NCBI RefSeq assembly: GCF_947172395.1
Contig: NC_069095.1
Location: 7,192,001-7,256,000 of the forward strand
Origin: Bicyclus anynana
Lineage: Eukaryota > Arthropoda > Insecta > Lepidoptera > Nymphalidae
Direction of reading: 5' to 3'
DNA length: 64,000 nucleotides
Of the stretch, positions 12,055-23,185 are shown in pieces. The number at the start of each line of letters is the position of its first letter. The stretch's first letter is position 1. The position numbers and the translations under genes were made by a program. The notes below the pieces were generated by a model. It was not told the DNA's origin, did not search any database, and saw only the letters and a list, made by a program, of their open reading frames with translations.

Positions 12055-12145
12055 CCAGCATTTTTATATTTTAGTGCCCGAATCAGTACTCGAACCTAGG
12101 ATCTCGTGAAGTCACAACGGTTTACCACTGGACCAACGAGATATA
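12055..12145 (-). mobile_element. tRNA-like SINE head
   Basis: On the minus strand, TTGGTCCAGTGGTAAACCG resembles an A box and GGTTCGAGTACTGAT a B box. Spacing and sequence do not fold into a good tRNA, so I read it as a SINE head rather than a functional tRNA. Confidence 0.45.
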
Positions 12146-12644
12146 AACAATAGTGTAGGTAATAGGTATGTGTACGTAGAACTAATTTTCTGTGTAGGTA
12201 TAAGGCTTGCTACACGTGCTAAACTTGGGAGAGGGGATACCGTCAATACCTACACAACATTTTTTAAGGAAAATATATTTCTTAGAAACAATTAGGCGTA
12301 TGCCAATTAGTTTGAAGTTTGAATTTTGTTAATTACTTAATTAAATCAGTCTTCTGAGTTCAAATTATACTGTATACATAACTGTCTCGCTGGTCCAGTC
12401 GACAACATTTTATTACAAAATCACCGCAAAAAGTGAGTCGAATATAGCGACTCCACTGAGCGCACATATGCACAATTTTGTTTACTTACATTATTATTTA
12501 TGTATATACAGTTTTTACAGTCCCAGAACACACAACTCAACATTGTATATAATATTTAGGTATTTTTTTTAATAACTTTCGTTGTTTAATATGCGACTCA
12601 ATGAAATTAAGACAATTAGCCGCTTTTGGTCGTCTCAGTTTTGA

Positions 12645-12935
12645 TGCGCTAGAGACATATCCAGTGGTTATGCTTTAATGTGATATTAATCGTCGATTTA
12701 AGTCGATATAAGCTTCGGACCATGAGTTTCTGGGTTCGAGTCGTGGGTCAGGCTAGGAGATACTGAGCTTTTCTTTCATCTAACATTTTTTAGTTAAATT
12801 TCCAGCCCGGAGTTGTGAGGTTTGTAAAGAGTTACGTAACGTAGTATAGGTGAAGTTATCACCTTAAGCCCGCCCCAACACATTTTGCAGCAGCGTCGTG
12901 GGTCTACGCTCCATATTCCCTTTTTTCTATCGTTT
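12645..12935 (+). mobile_element. Third tRNA-derived SINE family
   Basis: An A-box-like TCCAGTGGTTATGC and a B box GGGTTCGAGTCG are followed by a body with GGAGTTGTGAGGTTTGTAAAG and a conserved end GCGTCGTGGGTCTACGCTCC. It is AT-poor relative to its flanks. Confidence 0.5.
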
Positions 12936-13599
12936 ATTTATATCTCCTTTTTTATTTTTTGCCAATGTTAATACAAAATATAAAACAAAACACTATTAAA
13001 AATTTTTAAAAGCTGCGACCAACACCTTGAGAAGTTTTTGTTTAATTGCTGGATCAAGGGTCGCATACAGTTATTCTTGAGACGGCGCGTATTTTGAGGA
13101 GGTTCCTCACTCTGGAGCTCTGACCGTCAGTTGCTTGGGGATTTAAATGTCCCGCAGCGGGTAAGTTGATTCTTTTTTTATAATTAAAAATTTCCTCCAT
13201 ATTCCCTTATTATTAAAAGTGGAGCTATGACGATTACACATTTTGACTCACAAACTGCAATTTGCGGCCATAGTCATGTCGTGGCGGCTTATTCACTGTG
13301 TGATTAAGTGGCGACAGTATTTACTGGTTGCCCAGTGTATAAGCACCCTTAGCACAGAAATGAAAGGAAATACTCATGCGTGAATTTTTAGCACAAATGA
13401 TTCAGTTGAAACATTTATTCAGTTTCAACCGCAGACGAATTCTTCAATATAAGTAATTATGTTAGGTTGTTATACTCTAATATTGTGTGTTCTGTAAAAT
13501 GTGGGTTTGTTGAGCAATAATAATTGATTGAAATGAAAATGTTCAATGTTTTCTGTAAATAAACAGCCATTGTAAATAAATTTTCTCTCTTGTGACGTC

Positions 13600-13775
13600 A
13601 TCATCATCATCGTTATTATCAACCCATATTCAGCTCACTACTGAGCACGAGTTTCCTCTGATACTGAGAGGTTTTAGGTTAATAGTCCAATGCGGATTGG
13701 CAGACTTCACATCACACATGTAGAGAATTAAGAAAATTCTCAGTTTCATTTACGTTCACCGTTTGTGACTCGTGA
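13600..13775 (-). mobile_element. Metulj-like SINE, truncated
   Basis: The (ATC)n tail is followed by AACCCATATTCAGCTCACTACTGAGCACGAG, then GCGGATTGGCAGACTTCACA and TTCACCGTTTGTGACTCGTG. It stops before the tRNA-like head. Confidence 0.7.
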
Positions 13776-14213
13776 TACCTATTTTTTTAGATGTCATTTG
13801 TCTGTCACTATTTTACCGGATATACTTTGAATTGTGTTCAGGAACTCCACGATCTTGTTCCATTTTTTTTTCAGTATGACGTGCAGGAATGAAATTGTGG
13901 TTTATGCCAAATATAGTCCCTTGGAATTATGAAAATATTAAACTTCTAATAATTCAAAAGTTTGCGATATAATTATGCGCAGATGGATGAAATGAATTAA
14001 ATGAAATTGTTAAAAAAAGTCCTACAACAATATTGCTGAGGACCCTGATTTAAGTTTGATAAACCTGTATCTCAGGATCCTCGCTCTTTCTGCTTAGAAT
14101 GAAAATATAATTAATTTTACTGATGAATGATGAGGATGAATGACTAAGAATGATGTCCATGTTTGGGGGCATAATAACTAACTAACGGGTAACGGTAGAT
14201 TTAATTTTGCCTC

Positions 14214-14558
14214 ATCATTGTCAGCCGATGGACGTCCACTGCTGGATATAGGCCTCTTGCATGGACTTCCAAACATAACGATCTAGAGCCGCCAGCATCC
14301 AGTTGCTCCCTGCAACCCGCTTGATGTCTTCGGTCCACCTAGTGGGGGTCGACCAACACTGCGCTTTCCGGTAAGGGGTCGCCACTCCAGCACCTTGGGA
14401 CCCCAACGCCCATCGGCTCTTCGAACTATGTGGCCTGCCCATTGTTACTTCAGCTTCGCGACTCGCTGAGCCGTATCAGTGACTTTAGTTCGTCTGCGGA
14501 TCTCCTCATTTCTGATTCGATCACGCAGAGAAACCCCAAGCATAGCTCGCTCCATCAC
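14214..14558 (-). pseudogene. RTE-like LINE ORF2 C-terminus, decayed
   Basis: Minus-strand translation gives the end of a non-LTR retrotransposon reverse transcriptase polyprotein: MERAMLGVSLRDRIRNEEIR from 14555, then an in-frame stop (KLK*QWAGHIVRRADGR), a region equivalent to GKRSVGRPP, and AYIQQWTSIG at the very end. At least one stop and a frame shift interrupt it. It is the same element type as 36926-37385 and 55343-55520. It is 5'-truncated, so it lacks the endonuclease and catalytic RT motifs and is dead. Confidence 0.8.
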
Positions 14559-15027
14559 CTATATATATTTTGCCTCTATATAATTATATTTTCGTTACAG
14601 TAATGTTCGGTGCTTATGAACTTTGGTAACTACCTAATAGTTAATTGTTTTCAATACAAATTGCTGGGTACTTCAGTTTGATGCGCACTTCGACGTGCGT
14701 TTTAGAACGAAACATTTATCCGTTTTTCGATTGGATCCTTTTGAATGATGTCATCGGAAAACGTTAAGGGGTGAATGGGGCTGAAATTGCTTTTGCGAAA
14801 CGCTTGAAAATTTTTCATCAAGCTTACAAAATAGAATGTATTTCGGAAACCTTACAAGAACCTATGTAACGTACGCAAGTTCAATTTCATGCAATATTTA
14901 CGGCAGGCACGTTTGGGAACAATTTAATAAATTTTGTTTTATGTATAACACGTAAGTTAGGTAAAAATGTAATGGTTTATTTGTATGTAATTAAGGAGTA
15001 AAAGCATGAACATAATGAAAATATATG

Positions 15028-15460
15028 TAGAGCCTAGTGGATATAACCTCTGCCTCCGATTCCGGAGATCGTAGGTTCGAATCCAGTTCGGGGCATGCCT
15101 CCTCCTCCAACTTATCAGTTGTGTGCATTTTAAGAACTGCTTTAAGTGTCTCAAACGGTGAAGGAAAACATCGTGAGGAAACCTGCAGATAATTTTCTTA
15201 ATTCTCTGCGTGTGTGAAGTCTGCCAATCCGCATTTGGCCAGCATAGTGGACTATTAGCCTTTTTTTTTTTTACGTGGGGAAATCCTTATGGATACCTTC
15301 TCGCCACGGGGAGGCAAGAAGGTTATGTCGGACTTCAACCGACTAAAACCCCACGGTGTTCCGACTCGCCGCCTGATGACTGAGCCACAGTGGACTATTA
15401 GCCTAACCCTTCTCATTCTGAGAGGAGACTCGAGCTCAGCAGTGAGCCGAATATGGGTTT
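15028..15460 (+). mobile_element. Metulj-like SINE split by a later insertion
   Basis: The SINE head (GGTTCGAATCCAG) and body run from 15028 to 15260, and the SINE resumes at 15389 with ACCCTTCTCATTCTGAGAGG through ATATGGGTTTACC. A 128-bp insert with a 15-bp duplicated target lies between. Confidence 0.8.
15261..15388 (-). mobile_element. Small retroposon inserted into the SINE
   Basis: The insert starts with twelve T (a poly-A tail on the minus strand), followed by ACGTGGGGAAATCCTTATGG. AGTGGACTATTAGCC at 15246-15260 is repeated at 15389-15403, an exact 15-bp target-site duplication. A poly-A tail plus a long duplication is the signature of LINE-driven retroposition. Family unknown; it may be a SINE or a short LINE 3' end. 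Confidence 0.85.
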
Positions 15461-16500
15461 ACCAGCCGTCCGATGCTAAATTGATTGACAGAATCCATAT
15501 TAAGGCGAGTAAAGTTGTAGGCCATTACATCGTTACGAAAGAGTGGTCTGGTTTTAGGCAACTATTGCATGCATTTGGCCGATTTTTGTGGATGTAATTC
15601 CATACCTATCTATTAGTATTATTAGTGAATTGTTAGATTACTACCACAAAATACAGTTGAAGTCGGGGACAAAACCTAGCCGATAATAAATGTCTATTAA
15701 TATGCCTCTGAAGCGGTCGTATTAGGGCACTTAGTAGAGTAGTGATCGATCGATCACTACACGCGTTGTGAAGCCTTTTGTCAATATTCGGGTTGGCTGA
15801 ATTATAGGCAGTTAGAGGCCTAACCTTACGTCATTACGTGCCGTCATGTTCGCCACGGGATAGGTACGGTTTTCAAATCAGTATGGAGAGCCTTGCGTGA
15901 TGAAATTGCAACATTTTTTATAAAAAGGTCATACTAACTTTTTAGCATCTGTTTTATAGCGCCTGTATAAGCCAATGCTGTTGATTATGCAACATTAGAC
16001 ATAAATAGAAGATTTTGGGATTCAAATTTGACCTTAAACCTTTATGAAGACCATATTTAACTAGGTATCATTTGTAACCTATTATTAGCATTCTCTTTAT
16101 CTGGTTCAAAGCTCTACAATTAAAAAAGAAGCATACAATTCGTGCCCTTATTATAGTGTTGAGAACTATAATTATTACATCTAAGCAACAATACTTTTAT
16201 ATTATTTACTATTAATATTTTATTTTAGTTCAAGTAACCTTTTACAATTATACATATACAACTAAATACAATAATATTTAAATTACTAGTAACTAACCTA
16301 ACCTTATTATAAAAATAAAATAAAAGAAAATATAAATCGATGATCATTGGCCCAGAAGGCTGCCAGTATTTTATTTACTTATTTGTTTTATTTTCATTTA
16401 TTTTTATATTTACGTTATTACGTAAATATAAAAATACTCATAACTGAAAAAAATATTTTAACTTTCATTTTTAGCTCGGAAAAAAGGATAAGGTTCTATT
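15461..16500. other. Non-coding stretch
   Basis: No recognisable gene. It contains the 22-bp palindrome at 15739-15760 and AT-rich sequence. Confidence 0.55.
15739..15760. repeat. Perfect 22-bp palindrome
   Basis: The sequence is its own reverse complement, with GATCGATCGATC at the centre and no loop. Confidence 0.9.
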
Positions 16501-16529
16501 TAGTATTGAAGCCGTTGTAGTAGTAAATA

Positions 16530-16665
16530 GGCGTACGGATGAGGCGAGCGGTGTGTGCGGGTGTGAATGAGCCGGGCGGCGGGCGCAGCGCGGGGGGGGC
16601 GGTATCGACGCAGGCCCCGCGCGTGCGCGGAGGCCTCACCTGTTGCCGTGAGGCCATGGAAAGAT
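16530..16665. other. GC-rich block with a possible minus-strand donor
   Basis: This CpG-dense patch includes a run of G at about 16591-16598. On the minus strand ATGGCCTCACGGCAACAG|GTGAGG (about 16656 down) gives a start codon in good context and a perfect donor, which would be a tiny first coding exon MASRQQ. Just upstream on that strand lies the dispersed motif GTGGACACCTGATACCGAAA, also present near 17857, which argues for repeat DNA. Unresolved. Confidence 0.25.
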
Positions 16666-16752
16666 ACTCTTTCAAATTAAGGTGGACACCTGATACCGAA
16701 ATAAAGCTAAGTTTTCGATGTAACATAGGCCCCTTTTTAACCAACTTCACTA

Positions 16753-16800
16753 ACCGACTTCAAAAAAGGAGGTTTCATAATCTCCCTGCTTTTTCGAAAG
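16753..16800 (+). repeat. AACCGACTTC-type repeat, short fragment
   Basis: AACCGACTTCAAAAAAGGAGG is followed by TTTCATAATCTCC. Only the start of the repeat is present. Confidence 0.55.
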
Positions 16801-16883
16801 GAAAGGAAAGGTGGAGTTTTTCTTTCGATTTATATGTATGTAGTAGATACTAGTATCTAGCGGCTATCACGGGTCGTACACGA

Positions 16884-17205
16884 GCTGTGATAGCCCAGTG
16901 GATATGGATGGATATGACCTCTGCCTTCGATTCCGGAGGGTGTGGGTTCAAATCCGGTCTGGGGCATGCACCTCCAACTTTTCAGTTGTGTGTATTTTAA
17001 GAAATTAAATATCACGTGTGTCAAACGGTGAAGGAAAACATCTTGAGGAAACTTGCATACCAGAGAATTTTCATAATTCTCTGCGTGTGTGAAGTCTGCC
17101 AATCCGCATTCGGCCAGCGTGGTGGACTATTGGCCTAACCCCTCTCACTCTCAGTGGAGACTCGAGCTCAGCAGTGAGCCAAATATGGGTTGATACTCGT
17201 ATTGA
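16884..17205 (+). mobile_element. Metulj-like SINE, near full length
   Basis: The head GCTGTGATAGCCCAGTGG is followed by a local duplication of GGATATGGATATGACC, then GGTTCAAATCC (B box), body AAACGGTGAAGGAAAACATC and tail ATATGGGTTGATA. Confidence 0.8.
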
Positions 17206-17739
17206 CTGAGTTACACAGTGTTTGTATACCAGCTTCTAAACATGGGTCTCGAATTTTATAAATGTTTGTACGTTTGTCAATATGTATGTTCGTCCGTGCA
17301 TATCTCAAAGATATTTCATATTGTAAATTTAAAAACCGTAACTATTGTTTCACTTAACGAACAGTGCAAATTTCATGCAAATATAAACAATTCATCAATT
17401 TCATACAAATCGGTTAAGTAGTTCTTGAGATATTACGAGTAAGTTAAGTTTATGTTTGAAGGCATTTTTTTTTGAATTGTTCTTATTGACTTTACATTGC
17501 CCGAAAGCCTACCTAATTATGCGTTATGAATTACAAATACACAACAATTCATTCACTATATCAAAGAGGGTAAACACGCGCGATTCGTGGATTTGTGATT
17601 CGAAAAATGTCTGTACAAACTTGAACGAGGAACCCACAATTATATTTTTATTGCTCCGGTATATTTTGTACGATTTCAGCATTTAATTTACCAAGAATAT
17701 GAGATGAACGGTACGAACTCCCACTTACTCTGATGGATC
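17206..17739. other. Non-coding stretch
   Basis: AT-rich sequence with no recognisable protein. The open frames of about 70 codons are within chance for this composition. Confidence 0.5.
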
Positions 17740-18085
17740 TTATAAAGATTTGCAGAAACTTTATCCGCCCGTAGGATATTTTTATCTAATACCTACTGAT
17801 ATAGTTTAAAGCTAAATTAAAAGTTGTGTTTATTCCTTTAAAATGTCGATGTAAAATGGACACCTGATACCGAAATAAAAGCTGAGTTTTCTGCTGGCCT
17901 ATTCACTAATTTGGTCTTTATTAACAATCTATTAAAATAAAAATAAAATCAATTGGGAAATGTCATCTACCTACTGTATGATATCCATGATAGGTTGCCA
18001 GTAGGCACCGAATGATATTTGTTACATAGAATCTCAATTTCGTACATGTCAACTAACATACGTCAAAGTTAGTGAATTAGCCTGC
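17740..18085. repeat. Dispersed repeat shared with 49290-49495
   Basis: ATCTACCTACTGTATGATATCCA, GGCACCGAATGATATTTGTTA, GAATCTCAATTTCGTACATGTC and TACGTCAAAGTTA are shared in the same order with 49290-49495. An internal block (TATAAAGATTTGCAGAAACTTTATCCG) recurs at about 18192-18225. Family unknown. Confidence 0.5.
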
Positions 18086-18504
18086 AGATCATAGATACTT
18101 TTTTTTACTGCAATGATTGACTTTCCATTTATTACTTGATTGCCGGAACTCCTAATTAATTGTCATCAATTAACAATACTCTCTGAGGAATCTTACAAAG
18201 ATTTGTAGACATTTTATCCGTCCGCTTCAGAAAAGAATATTTTTATCTACTATGGAATTAAAAATATTGCGTTTACTTGAATTAAAATGTTGTATTCTAT
18301 TTGACTGAGCAGATAAATCCTACTTAGCGCATTCTCTGAAATAAATTATATAGTAAACCGACGGACAGGCAAGCTTTCGGCGATGCTCCAATGATTGCAA
18401 TTTAGCTCTAGATAACGCCTCACTACTGATGAGCCATATAGCTCCGCGATCCACTGAATCCAAAGCAGCGAGCTGATATTTGGCTGATCCCATGAATGGG
18501 AGAA

Positions 18505-18576
18505 GTACTCCATGCACGAACAAACCTGAACTTTGTTATAGTATATTAAGATCAGGTTTGTTCGGGCATGCAGTAC
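18505..18576. repeat. Imperfect inverted repeat
   Basis: GTACTCCATGCACGAACAAA at 18505 onward pairs with TTTGTTCGGGCATGCAGTAC ending at 18576. The arms are about 25 bp with few mismatches and a 22-nt loop. Confidence 0.75.
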
Positions 18577-18782
18577 TTTCGTTCGTAGGAACAGCTTCTT
18601 ACTCTATGTCAGAAGAGTTTCCGCCAAGAAGTAGCGCGTAAAACAATCTCCATAACTGGCTTCTTCAGTACTTACTTATGGTAGGAACATAGGCTGATAA
18701 ACAATCAGCCTTCATAAAAAAGAGGTATGTCTGACAATCACAGGCTTTTAGTCCATTATGTTTGTTCACCATAACGTTAAGT

Positions 18783-19050
18783 TGTGATAGCCCAGTGAAT
18801 ACAACCTCTGGCTTCGATTCGGAGGAGGAGTTGAAGTTGCATCAACTTTTCAGTTATGGGCACTTTAAGACATTAAATATCACATGGTTTAAACGGTGAA
18901 GGAAAAACATCGTGAGGAAACCTACGGATTTTTTTCTATTCTGCCAATCTGCATTGGGTCAGCATGGTGGACAAATGGCCTAACCCCTCTCATTTTGAAA
19001 GGAGACTCGTGCTTAAGAGTGAGCCGAATATCGGTTCTAAATGATAATGT
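18783..19050 (+). mobile_element. Metulj-like SINE, degraded
   Basis: The head TTGTGATAGCCCAGTGAATAC and body AAACGGTGAAGGAAAAACATC are present. The B-box region is eroded and about 40 bases of the CTGCGTGTGTGAAG segment are missing. It ends near GCCGAATATCGGTT. Confidence 0.7.
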
Positions 19051-19060
19051 ACGTCTTAAG

Positions 19061-19334
19061 GTGCTGATAGACTTGAGCATTGACTTGTAACGGAACATCG
19101 AGCATTCGCCGTTTTTATATTTGTCGAACTGAACAACGAGCCGAGCCAAGCATAGAATCAAATATTGCTACGAAAATCTTGACATAATTCTAGCGAACGC
19201 TCTATTCGATGTTTTCATTCCAAGCATATATCTGCTCGCTCGCTAGAATGCTCGCTAAAATGTTCCAGTATTTTTCTGTGATATGACATTCACACGAATG
19301 CTCATTACAAATGAATGTTCAAGTCCATCAGCAC
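19061..19334. mobile_element. MITE B with 30-bp terminal inverted repeats
   Basis: Termini 19061-19090 and 19305-19334 match in inverted orientation at 26 of 30 positions (outer end GTGCTGAT). The 274-bp interior is non-coding, with repeated CTCGCT motifs. This fits a non-autonomous cut-and-paste transposon. I saw no clear target-site duplication, so the superfamily is unassigned. Confidence 0.65.
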
Positions 19335-19747
19335 ATTTTAGTAGGTGTAAGTACTTATTCGTAAGTGACGTTGTTCAAGTATATTTTTATGTTTGCCGTA
19401 TATTTCACTAAAGGTGACTTTTTACGACAAATTGAATGTGATCGTTCATCACAGCGGAGTGTAGTGACATCGAAGATGTTTATTGCTGTATTACTTACTG
19501 TTGCTATTCCATTACGGTATTTGAAGTGTATACTTCTATTTACGTATTTAAATAACGTAAATTACCTATTCCGTTTTATTTTGTCTATATCTGTCCTATT
19601 CAGTAGGTAGGTTCTGCACCTGATTGGACTCTATTAATGGATACGTAGGAAAAACATTATATCCCAGAGGATATTTCGAGATCTAGACCAGACATTTTCC
19701 TTTTTTCTAAACAAACTAAATAGTATTGTAGAGCTGAGCTGTGGGAA

Positions 19748-20035
19748 ACTAACATTCCGAAGGACCACAGTATAAAAGTGAATAAATATTATGACTTAAC
19801 AAATGAACTAACTTAAATGTCTATGTGTTTAGTGTTTCCTCCATAGAAGAAGTTGCGAGAGGATTACCAGCAAAATCTCTCTATAACTTGCTTAAAGACT
19901 TTGGCTGAACAGCAGCTGGCAGCAAGTTCTATAATAGAACGGATATGGAAAGTTGCTCTAGCAGGAAATTTTCAAATTTGGCTAAACAGGGAGAACAACA
20001 CGAGTGGAAAAAAGGAGTGTTAGTTATCTATCAAG
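19748..20035 (+). pseudogene. Decayed LINE-type reading frame, C-terminal part
   Basis: Pieces in different frames read TNIPKDHSIKVNKYYDLTNE, VARGLPAKSLYNLLKDFG and LAGNFQIWLNR. The order recalls the C-terminus of a lepidopteran non-LTR retrotransposon polyprotein (…K-KYxDL…V-ARGxxAKSLxxLL…G…IW). Stops follow NELT and KDFG, and frame shifts break the rest. A second copy starts at 63871. The assignment is by motif memory, not alignment. Confidence 0.55.
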
Positions 20036-20230
20036 GACGTCCTTAACCCTACACCCATCGGTTACAAGTCCGGGGCTTTGTTCGGAGATTTTCTCACTAC
20101 TACACGATGGGGCTGGCATCCGCCCGGTAACTCCATGGAATACTAAGATAGTCTCTATTGCAGACGCCCTGCGATGCGAATTCACCCACGTAAGTCATGA
20201 TACTATGAAAATATGGCATATAATACAGTC
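20036..20230 (+). other. Probable 3' flank of the LINE remnant
   Basis: The sequence follows the decayed frame directly and has balanced base composition up to about 20200, unlike the AT-rich DNA beyond. I infer LINE 3' untranslated sequence; the end is not defined. Confidence 0.3.
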
Positions 20231-20254
20231 CATGTTATTAGTTTGATTTTCTAT

Positions 20255-20341
20255 TAGTAAGCGAATTTTGAAAATCGGTTTAGTAGTTCTAGAACAACCT
20301 TAAAGCATATAAACTCTTCAACTTTATAATATTAGTATAGA
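20255..20341 (-). mobile_element. Helitron-like 5' end fragment
   Basis: AAATCGGTTTAGTAGTTCT, then AACTCTTCAACTTTATAAT and ATTAGTATAGA|T is the 5' terminus of the Helitron family in reverse. Confidence 0.6.
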
Positions 20342-21730
20342 TAAAAATTAATTCCTAATTTCCTTGGTCACGGCATAACGCGTGAATAGCTGGACTGGAA
20401 TTTTCACGTATTCTTAGTGATTGATATGCACTATGACTGATTGACTATCCGCGAAAAACTAATCGCGAATCTAGTAAGGGACAGATCCTACTGATTTTTT
20501 TTTCTCACGTTCAAAAGCGAATTTTCACGTTATCCCTCGGATTCTTTGGTTTTTTGCAGATAAAAGCAAAATATATCAATTAATCAATAAAGAGATTTTA
20601 ACTTCAATAATGGCCTTCAATTTAGAATTACAGTTTAATTCGTTTAAACGTTACGATTCGAAGGGCTTTTGCGTGGGATCTTCCCCGAAGCGAACCTGCG
20701 GAACATGAGTAGGAAGTAGCGTAATGTTCTGAGAAAAGGTTAATTGTGTTTTACACCGCCGCAAGCCGGCTATAACGGTGAGATGGCTTACATAAATTTC
20801 AAGTAATTAAACCTCGTGATGCCTTAATTATTTCTACTGAATTATGATTTGACATTAAATAGTTCTGGTAAATTTATTGAACCTTAAATTAGTGATATTA
20901 AAGGTCAGGTTACGGCGTCGTATCATAATAATGTTCACGCGAAATATTGTAGCTGTAGTTGTAAGTGCAAAATGGCATACTTTGATGTACCTAAGCTTAA
21001 CAGGATCGTCTGATGAATATTATATCGAAACATGGTTAAAATTAGTACAATGTTATACGAGTATAAATTCCAGTGCTATTACTATTTTAATTAAGTCATA
21101 TTTACTCAAACTTTAAACTTATATTTTTTCAAGGACTTTAATTTCGTTTTCCCTGCTCAATCTAAATCCAATTTCATTGCAAAATAAGTCCTTTATAACT
21201 GAGACCAACTTATAACTGGGTTAGAAGTTTTTTAACATTCGTAATGAGATATATAGATCTATCAATTTCGTTTATAAGAAAAGCGAAAGGTCACTCATCA
21301 CAAATCCGCTTGATTTAGACAGATGAAATTTAGTAGGGAGGTAGCTTGTAGTTAGTAAACGTCCGCTACGAAGAGATTTTGCGACAGGGTCGTATGAAGG
21401 AGGTCCAAGAACGGGAGCCGCAGCAGAATAAGCTGAAACCGGTATGTCTGATCGAGAGTTAAATATTTGCTCCTTTGCCGTGAAGACCCTTAGGCCATGG
21501 AGTCGCAGTATCAAAAAAATCCGAACTATTTCACCGCGGCTAGTTGCCCCGACTGGTGAAGGGCTGGCTCATTTTTTGCGCAAAGGATCAGCCTGCCTGT
21601 CCACGCGGAAATGCAGCTAGTATGCCAACATTCCGCGTGGGCATGATTTGTATACGAGTAGTTAATTAGATATGTTAGCTCAAGTTTCGTATTTCCTATG
21701 ATATTATTTCTCTATAAAAAAATCCATGAC
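20342..21730. other. Non-coding stretch
   Basis: No recognisable gene. The part around 21290-21450 has more balanced composition (GAAATTTAGTAGGGAGGTAGC) and is probably an old repeat. Confidence 0.5.
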
Positions 21731-21733
21731 ATC

Positions 21734-21774
21734 AAAAAAAAGCGATAAAGTGGGTGACTATATCGCTTTTTTTT
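21734..21774. repeat. Perfect inverted repeat, 14-bp arms
   Basis: AAAAAAAAGCGATA at 21734-21747 pairs exactly with TATCGCTTTTTTTT at 21761-21774 across a 13-nt loop. Confidence 0.8.
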
Positions 21775-21928
21775 AGATCAGAGAGAAAATCCTCTACGCA
21801 CGTTTCAGGCCGAAGCCCGAGCATCCTCAGGAGACGTTAGCATACTCGTAGGAACATTAGAGAGTCAAACCATGCCTTATACGAGTATTATCCGTTGTAG
21901 AGAAGTAACATACCTTATGATATATTAG

Positions 21929-22240
21929 TTATATACACGGACCGAAGACCATTTTGTAAAGGCCAGGTTCAAAGAAACACACGATAAACTTGGAATAGAC
22001 GACTTAAATGGAAACGTATTTGGTGACACTTTGACGCATGGTCAAATGCAACAAAAAATTCGTTCATTACAGTCGTTATGTCGGAAAATGCAACTGAGTT
22101 CCACCCATATTTCAAGTATGCAGAAAATGCACATAGGAAATCTTGGTCGAGGATTTGAAGTTAAGCTTTTTAGGTTCGACCACGCCATATCCAAAATTCA
22201 GCTTCCTCGGTTACTTTGCATTTCCAAATGTATATACTAA
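21929..22240 (+). other. Coding-like open frame, unidentified
   Basis: An open frame of 103 codons follows a TAG at 21926 and ends at TAA 22238-22240. Its first Met is at 22031. The upstream half (TEDHFVKARFKETHDKLGID) is hydrophilic and looks protein-like, but I recognise no domain and see no polypyrimidine tract or acceptor before it. It may be decayed transposon coding sequence or chance. Confidence 0.2.
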
Positions 22241-22438
22241 CTGGACTAGTAAGTTTATTCAAAAAGGCTGTCAATGTGGCAGTGTCACCACATACGTTGA
22301 GTTTTCGGCTCTTTATTGCAGTAAGGCACAGATTACTTTATAATATTGGTATTTGCGTCGCTAACAACACCGATATACCAATTAAACTTTCTTCCAATGA
22401 TTCTTTAATTCAATACATTTAGGTATCGGATAAAATAA

Positions 22439-22640
22439 TCTATACCTATACTAATATTATGAAGCTGAAGAGTTTGTTTGTTTGATTGAGCGCGCTAATC
22501 TCAGAAACTACTAGTCCGATGTGAAAAATTTTTTCAGTGTTAGATAGTCCATTTATCGACGAAGGCTATAGGCTATATTTTATCCCCGTATTCCTACGGG
22601 AACGGAAACCACGCGGGTAAAACCCCGCGGCGTCAGCTAG
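22439..22640 (+). mobile_element. Helitron-like element, full length
   Basis: It is flanked by A|TC at 22438-22440 and CTAG|T at 22637-22641. The 202-bp body has GTTTGTTTGTTTGATTGAGC, GTTAGATAGTCCATTTATCG and TATTCCTACGGGAACGG. CCGCGG lies just upstream of the CTAG end, as expected for the short 3' hairpin of Helitrons. Confidence 0.8.
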
Positions 22641-23107
22641 TTAAGATATATATCGGGAAGGTCTTACACGAAGTCATAATGCTCGATAGTAGTATTATTG
22701 TTAGATGTGGTTAATTTAGCCTCTTTAGCGGTTGTCGAGTTGAAGCGAACTGTCGGAAACAACTAATGAACCTGTTGCATGTGACTAGATTAGACGACCC
22801 TTTACCGACTATGTTCACGACTTGATATCAATGTTACTAAGTATAGGTAGGTATAATATTGTATATTTTATACAACTGTGACATGAACTGTGTTATTATT
22901 TTAAAAAATTTAATCACATTTTATAAAGCGGCGCCTTTGTTTCATTGAGAAATTACTTGACAGAAATGGTTATTAGGAAAAAACTACGCTAGTAAGTTTC
23001 ATCATCAATGTTAACTCTCTACGTGTCTATTTAGTTAATTCACTAACTTTGACATAAGTTAGCTACACTCTAGAATTTTACAGTTTTTTAAAAGGTACAA
23101 TGTATAT
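22641..23107. other. Non-coding stretch
   Basis: AT-rich sequence; nothing recognisable. Confidence 0.5.
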
Positions 23108-23185
23108 ATCTTTGGATGCAAGCGATCATTACGTGACATCAGGTGTGATTGAAGTCAAGGGCTAACTTGTCAAACAATAAAAAAG
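23108..23185 (+). repeat. Tail fragment of the second SINE family
   Basis: GACATCAGGTGTGATTGAAG followed by TCAAGGGCTAACTTGTCAAAC and an A-rich tail matches the 3' end of the SINEs at 40519-40835 and 49601-49922. Confidence 0.6.

Noticed and set aside
12055..12145. Possible functional tRNA gene on the minus strand
   Set aside because: No convincing cloverleaf; reads as a SINE head.
13598..13612. Trinucleotide CATCAT arrays as independent microsatellites
   Set aside because: They are the tails of reversed SINEs.
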